In this document: positions 59,741 to 64,000 of the stretch, one piece after another | How positions within the stretch are numbered: position 1 is the stretch's first letter | Layout: each line of letters starts with the position of its first letter | From: Kluyvera sp036759925 | GTDB taxonomy: Bacteria; Pseudomonadota; Gammaproteobacteria; Enterobacterales; Enterobacteriaceae | Direction: 5' to 3' | NCBI RefSeq assembly: GCF_036759925.1 | Contig: NZ_JAPKIB010000008.1 | Coordinates: forward strand, 62,001-126,000 | Length of the DNA: 64,000 nucleotides | Made by a program: the position numbers and the translations under genes | The notes under the pieces: generated by a model | The model's database searches: none | The model's input: the letters and a program-made list of their open reading frames with translations, nothing else | Told to the model about the DNA's origin: nothing

Positions 59741-62700
59741 TCAGAACTTCTCAATCACCGTACGGCTGATGATCTCGTCCTGGACCTCTTTGCATAGCTC
59801 AACGAAGTAGGCGCTGTAGCCCGCCACGCGCACGATCAGGTCGCGGTATTTCTCCGGCTCCCGCTGGGCTTTCTTCAGCACTTCGTTATCGACGTAGCTG
59901 AACTGCATCTGGCCGTTGCCGAGAATCGACGCGGTGCGCAGCAGGGTGATAAGCCCGTGGCGGCCTTCCGGGGTATCGAGCAGCCCTTTGAGGAACTTGA
60001 AGTTGTGCACCATGCCGATGTTCATGGTTTCCACGTTCATCTTGCTGACCGACTTGATGATGGCGGTTGGGCCATGTTTGTCCGCGCCCTGGGTCGGGCT
60101 GATGCCGTCGGAGAGCGGCATCCACGCCAGACGGCCGTTCGGCGTGGCATTGGTCAGTTCACCGATTGGCGTGTTGTTGGAGATAGAGAGCGTGCCGTGG
60201 CTCAGGGTGGAGTAGAGCATTTTGTACTTGCGGCACTCGCGCTCGGTCCACTCGGTAATGTCCAGCGCGTACTGGTCAACGTAGTTATCGTCATTGCCGT
60301 ACTTCGGTGCGTTCAGGCAGTCGCGGCGCAGCCCTTCAAAGCCTTCAAAGTTCGCCAGCATCGCATCGCGCATCTGCTCGAGGGTGTATTTCTTATCTTC
60401 GAACACCAGCTTGCGAATCGCGGCCATCGAGTCGACGTAGGTCGCCAGACCGGAGAAAATCAGCCCCGGACCGTGGTTGACCATCGCGCCACCGGCGGCC
60501 ACGTCTTTGCCTTTTTCCATGCAGCCTTCGACCAGCAACGACATCAGCGGCTTTGGCGCCACGTCGCGGTGCACACGTTGGCTAATCACCGTACCAATCG
60601 CCGACAGGCGCACGATGTGGGCAATCTGCTGTTTCACCGCCGCGTCGAACGCCTCGAAGGTGTGCAGGTCGCGCAGGTCGCCAGTATCCAGCCCCTGATA
60701 GCTGTCGAACAGCACCATGCGGCCACGGTTCAACACGAACTCGATGGCGATTGGCCACTGGGTGTAGCCGGTGGAGGTCCACTGGTAGATGCGGCCAGAT
60801 TTCTGCGGTTCCACGCAGCCCATCAGGCAGTAGTCGCGGGCGTCTTCGAAGTCGAAGCCTTTACGCAGCATCATCTTGATGTGGGAGTCATCGAAGTGAC
60901 AGGCCGGGAAGCCCATGCCCGCTTTCACCACGTCGACGATTTTTTCCATGTACTTCTGCGGTGACTGGTTGTGAATACGGCAGGCCAGCGACGGCTGGTA
61001 AACCTTCACAAAGCGCACGGCGTCCATGATCAGATAGGTCAGGTCGTTACAGGCATCGCCGCCGGAACGCTTCTGGCCGCCAACGGTCAGGTTGATAAAC
61101 GGCTGGTAGCCCGCGAAGTACTTCGCCCCCAGTTCGCTGGACATCCACATCAGTTCGGCGCATTTGATGATAAATGCCTGCAACAATTCCAGCGCGGCAT
61201 CGTGGGTCAGACGGCCTTCGCGGATATCGGCTTCGAACATCGGGTAGCAGTATTGGTCAACGCGGCCCAGCGACAGCCCGGTCTGGTTCTCTTCGATTTC
61301 AAACAGCGATTCGACGGTCCAGATACTTTGCAGCGCTTCCTGCAGGGTTTTCGGCGGGTTTGCCGGCACGTTCTGGTTGACTTCGGCGATGGTCAGCAGT
61401 TCAGCGCGACGCTGGGCGTTCTGCTCAACGGCGGCCAGTTCGCGGGCGCGGGCAGCGATACGGTGGGCGTAGCTCACCACCCCTTCGCAGGTTTCAATCG
61501 CCGCTTTGTAGTAGTAGATACGGTCGATATCTTCCGGGTTCTCCATGCTCAGCGTTGCCAGGTGCGCCTCGGCATCGGCTTTGATGCCGTTCATCCCTTT
61601 GGTGAACAGCAGCACGTCGTAGCCCGGACAGGTATCGCCGCCGCCGTTGATCTGGTGATAGGAGAGGTCGCTGACGAAGGTTTCGCCGCTGAAGGACCAG
61701 ACGCCCGCCTCGCGGTACTGCGCTTCGCAGATCTCATCGAGAGAACGGCCTTCCCAGAACGGTACGATCTCTTCGCGGATGGTCTTTTTATCTTCCTCGC
61801 TGATCTCAAACGGATCCTGCGGACGGGTGCTCATGGTGTCGAGTTCGTCGCGCACCCAGCGCCAGGCGATATCCGGCGAGAAGGCCCCGGCGCGCGGCTT
61901 GCCGCACGGATGGCCGACGATCAGTTCATCGTCCTGAATCAGAATCGGCGCGGTTTCGCAGGCGTGGCGGAACGCTTTGGCGCGCAGCAGAATGGTCGGC
62001 ATTCCCGGGTTGGCTTTCACCACTTCGGTAAAGGCCAGCGCGCGGTAAATGGAGACGCTTGGGCGCACGGTCAGGTAGTGGTTGCGCAGGCGCTGCATGC
62101 GCGGGGTCAGCCCTTCCGCGGTGGTAGTTTCACTGCAGTTGGCGAACGGTGCAGCGGAAACGGACTGCTTGCCGCTGAACAGACGCACCGGCAGATGCAG
62201 CGCGCTGAGGTTGTGCTGGGCGCAGAGGAACATCTCAGACAGGGCGTTGATGTTCGCGTTTTCAAGGCTCGCGCCGTGCAGCAGGGCATCGAACATCGGG
62301 TAGCCGTCAATCGCGCTGGCGGCGCGGACTTCGCTTAATTCCGCGAGCTTAAACCACAGCGACTCAACGATTTCATACGCCTGAGCGTCAGTCAGCGCGC
62401 CGTTGGCGATATCGTGCTGGTAGTACGGCAGCAGGGCTTTGTCGGCGCCTTCCGGGTTCACCGCGTAGCTGCCGTTATCGAGCTGCAGCGCCAGCTGGAA
62501 CAGATAGAATGCCTGGCAGGCCTCTTTAAAACTGCGCGCCGGATGGGCCGGAACGTGGTGCAGAATCGCGACGCTGTCTAACAGCTCGGCTCTGCGATAG
62601 GCGTTGGTTTCAGCGGCGGCTAGCTGCTCGGCGCTGTGGGCGAGATTTTGCGCCAGCGCCATCAGCCCATCGCAGGCGTAAATTGCGGCGCGGCAGCCGT

Positions 62701-63127
62701 TCACTTCGTCCATGCCGCTGCGGCTGACGGCGCTGCCAAGCGTACGGGTTTTTTCTTCCAGTTGGTGTTTAATCGCCAGCACGCCTTTCTCGACCACCAG
62801 CTTGTAGTCCGGGGAGTCGAGGTCGCTGTTCAGATTGAGGAACTGGAACGCCGATGGGCGACGTGCGGCGGCTTCATCATGGAAAATCGCGCCGTGCGGC
62901 TTGCGGGTCTGGTTACCGACGATCAGTTCATCGGCGCTGATGGTGAGCGGCAGCTGACGCATCAGTTCATAGAAGCGGCGCGCCGGTTTGACGGCGGCGG
63001 GAACGCCGGCGATATCGCCGTCCAACCCGCTCAGCACGGTCGCGTGTTCGGTGCACAGGGTGCTGGCGTTGGCCAGTAAACGTTCAGCCAGCACTTTGAC
63101 GCGCGGCGTTAAGCTGTAGTGTGCCAT
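59741..63127 (-). CDS. cutC: Choline trimethylamine-lyase CutC, long form
   Basis: Glycyl radical enzyme cleaving choline to trimethylamine and acetaldehyde inside a microcompartment. 1128 residues: the catalytic Cys is C771 in CLMGCVEP with Glu773 beside it, and the radical Gly is G1103 in RVAGYSAYF. The first about 350 residues are an extra domain resembling the N-terminal part of the enzyme itself (compare ISADELIVGNQTRKPHGAIF with IQDDELIVGHPCGKPRAGAF). This is the long CutC known from Klebsiella-type loci, in which the extension is thought to target the enzyme to the shell. Confidence 0.95.
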   Translation of the reverse strand: MAHYSLTPRVKVLAERLLANASTLCTEHATVLSGLDGDIAGVPAAVKPARRFYELMRQLPLTISADELIVGNQTRKPHGAIFHDEAAARRPSAFQFLNLNSDLDSPDYKLVVEKGVLAIKHQLEEKTRTLGSAVSRSGMDEVNGCRAAIYACDGLMALAQNLAHSAEQLAAAETNAYRRAELLDSVAILHHVPAHPARSFKEACQAFYLFQLALQLDNGSYAVNPEGADKALLPYYQHDIANGALTDAQAYEIVESLWFKLAELSEVRAASAIDGYPMFDALLHGASLENANINALSEMFLCAQHNLSALHLPVRLFSGKQSVSAAPFANCSETTTAEGLTPRMQRLRNHYLTVRPSVSIYRALAFTEVVKANPGMPTILLRAKAFRHACETAPILIQDDELIVGHPCGKPRAGAFSPDIAWRWVRDELDTMSTRPQDPFEISEEDKKTIREEIVPFWEGRSLDEICEAQYREAGVWSFSGETFVSDLSYHQINGGGDTCPGYDVLLFTKGMNGIKADAEAHLATLSMENPEDIDRIYYYKAAIETCEGVVSYAHRIAARARELAAVEQNAQRRAELLTIAEVNQNVPANPPKTLQEALQSIWTVESLFEIEENQTGLSLGRVDQYCYPMFEADIREGRLTHDAALELLQAFIIKCAELMWMSSELGAKYFAGYQPFINLTVGGQKRSGGDACNDLTYLIMDAVRFVKVYQPSLACRIHNQSPQKYMEKIVDVVKAGMGFPACHFDDSHIKMMLRKGFDFEDARDYCLMGCVEPQKSGRIYQWTSTGYTQWPIAIEFVLNRGRMVLFDSYQGLDTGDLRDLHTFEAFDAAVKQQIAHIVRLSAIGTVISQRVHRDVAPKPLMSLLVEGCMEKGKDVAAGGAMVNHGPGLIFSGLATYVDSMAAIRKLVFEDKKYTLEQMRDAMLANFEGFEGLRRDCLNAPKYGNDDNYVDQYALDITEWTERECRKYKMLYSTLSHGTLSISNNTPIGELTNATPNGRLAWMPLSDGISPTQGADKHGPTAIIKSVSKMNVETMNIGMVHNFKFLKGLLDTPEGRHGLITLLRTASILGNGQMQFSYVDNEVLKKAQREPEKYRDLIVRVAGYSAYFVELCKEVQDEIISRTVIEKF

Positions 63128-63149
63128 AGGTAAGATCCTCTCGTTCTTG

Positions 63150-64000
63150 TTATCCGTGGCGCTGAACGGCGCTGCCGCTCCATGCCTGGCGATAAAGTTC
63201 GGTTAATGCCTGCGCGTCCGGCGTGCGCGGGTTGGTGGGGGTGCAGCTGTCACGCAGCGCCTGACCGACCATTTCCGCTAAGCGATGCTCAAACGCCTCG
63301 CCGTCCACGCCGGTGCCGTGAATGCCGGCGGGCAGGGTCATTTCATCTTTCAGTGCTTCAATGGCGACCAGCAGGCTGGTGACGCCTTCGCGGGCGGTAT
63401 TCGCAGGCAGGTCCAGCAGGTGGGCCAGACGCGCATATTTGTGCGCGGCCTCGGTATCGCACTGCCCTTGATAGTCAGCGTTCCACGCCACCACCTGCGC
63501 CATCAGCAGGGCGTTGGCGCGACCGTGCGGGACGCGAAAGACGCCGCCGAGCGCGTGGGCCAGACTGTGGGTGATGCCGAGCGACGCGTTGGTAAAGGCC
63601 ATGCCGGCCATGCAGGAGGCGTTATGCATTTTCTCCCGCGCCTGCAAATCCTGGCCGTTGCGCCAGCAGGTTGGCAGGTAGCGGAAGACCTGTTGCACCA
63701 CCTTCTCGGCCAGCGCATCGGAAAAGTCGCTGGCGGCGCGAGAGACGTAAGCCTCCAGCGCGTGGCACAGCACGTCCATCCCCGTGTCGGCGGTGATGGA
63801 TGGCGGCACCGACGCCACCAGCGTCGGGTCGAGAATGGCGATATCCGGCAGCAGCGACGGGTCAACCAGCACCAGCTTCTCGGCGTGAGCCTTCACCACC
63901 GAAAAGCTGGTGACTTCCGAGCCGGTACCGCTGGTGGTGGGGATGGCCACGAAGCAAGGGCGCTGGCGACCGGCGTCCGGGCGGGTTTGCGCCAGGGCGA
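63150..64000 (-). CDS. Iron-containing alcohol dehydrogenase of the cut locus (5' end outside window)
   Basis: Group III NAD-dependent alcohol dehydrogenase (EutG/PduQ-like), which reduces acetaldehyde to ethanol and regenerates NAD+ in the microcompartment. Visible: AIPTTSGTGSEVTSFSVV, TADTGMDVLCHALEAYVS, and the metal-binding stretch GITHSLAHALGGVFRVPHGR with its His ligands. The frame is open to the window edge (about 283 codons seen, beginning ...ALAQTRPDAGRQRPCF), so roughly 100 N-terminal residues are missing. It lies 22 bases upstream of cutC. Confidence 0.9.
   Translation of the reverse strand, partial: ALAQTRPDAGRQRPCFVAIPTTSGTGSEVTSFSVVKAHAEKLVLVDPSLLPDIAILDPTLVASVPPSITADTGMDVLCHALEAYVSRAASDFSDALAEKVVQQVFRYLPTCWRNGQDLQAREKMHNASCMAGMAFTNASLGITHSLAHALGGVFRVPHGRANALLMAQVVAWNADYQGQCDTEAAHKYARLAHLLDLPANTAREGVTSLLVAIEALKDEMTLPAGIHGTGVDGEAFEHRLAEMVGQALRDSCTPTNPRTPDAQALTELYRQAWSGSAVQRHG

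Noticed and set aside
60971..62338. 455-codon open frame on the plus strand
   Set aside because: Lies wholly antisense to cutC, has shadow-type composition (His/Arg/Gly rich, no family motifs) and no ribosome-binding site. GC-rich codon use of cutC explains it.
1..64000. CRISPR array, insertion sequence or rRNA gene
   Set aside because: No regularly spaced direct repeats, transposase frames or rRNA sequence were recognised; the only RNA gene I can support is tRNA-Ser(UGA).

Overview
The window is a 64 kb piece of an enterobacterial chromosome. Its left third (uup to serT) follows the E. coli / Klebsiella core order uup-pqiABC-rmf-fabA-ycbZ-matP-ompA-sulA-tfoX-yccSF-helD-mgsA-yccU-hspQ-rlmI-yccX-tusE-yccA-serT. 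The accessory content to the right (scs-like thiol-redox genes with dsbG, glsA, speFL-speF-potE, and a choline-utilisation microcompartment with the long form of CutC) points to the Klebsiella/Raoultella group. An inducible ornithine decarboxylase would fit an ornithine-positive member such as Raoultella ornithinolytica or K. aerogenes. That species guess is inference only.

Layout. 1-22.4 kb: core genes for ribosome protection and hibernation, fatty-acid desaturation, Ter macrodomain organisation, the major porin, SOS division arrest, competence regulation, DNA helicase IV, methylglyoxal synthesis, rRNA methylation and tRNA thiolation, with clear FadR, LexA and heat-shock-type sites. An orphan OppA-like binding protein precedes tRNA-Ser(UGA). 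22.4-25 kb: an AT-rich stretch after the tRNA with three small genes I do not recognise. 25-36 kb: asparagine permease ansP, a solitary outer-membrane beta-barrel, scsA-like/scsB/scsC/dsbG, glutaminase glsA with an MFS exporter and a small membrane protein, then two tiny membrane genes. 36-39.4 kb: a Fur-box-preceded ferric-siderophore-type ABC importer.

39.6-48.7 kb is the most unusual region. It holds a 924-residue protein joining a BenC-type [2Fe-2S]/FAD reductase, an FCD ligand-binding domain without its DNA-binding half, and a complete cytochrome P450. With it are two AraC regulators, a ketosteroid-dehydrogenase/fumarate-reductase-like flavoprotein, an Old Yellow Enzyme, a NIPSNAP protein and an SDR. 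An identical 17-bp word lies before the P450 gene and before the first araC gene. I read this as an uncharacterised, inducible oxidative pathway for a hydrophobic or aromatic/alicyclic substrate.

48.9-56 kb: a methyltransferase, a c-di-GMP phosphodiesterase, and the ornithine-responsive speFL-speF-potE operon with an extra small ABM-like gene. 56.2-64 kb (minus strand): part of the cut (choline TMA-lyase) microcompartment locus, running from an alcohol dehydrogenase cut by the window edge through cutC, cutD, a shell protein, a PduL acyltransferase and a flavoprotein-like protein to a pair of SMR transporters. GC-rich palindromic repeats, often in inverted pairs, are scattered between genes from about 31 kb onward.
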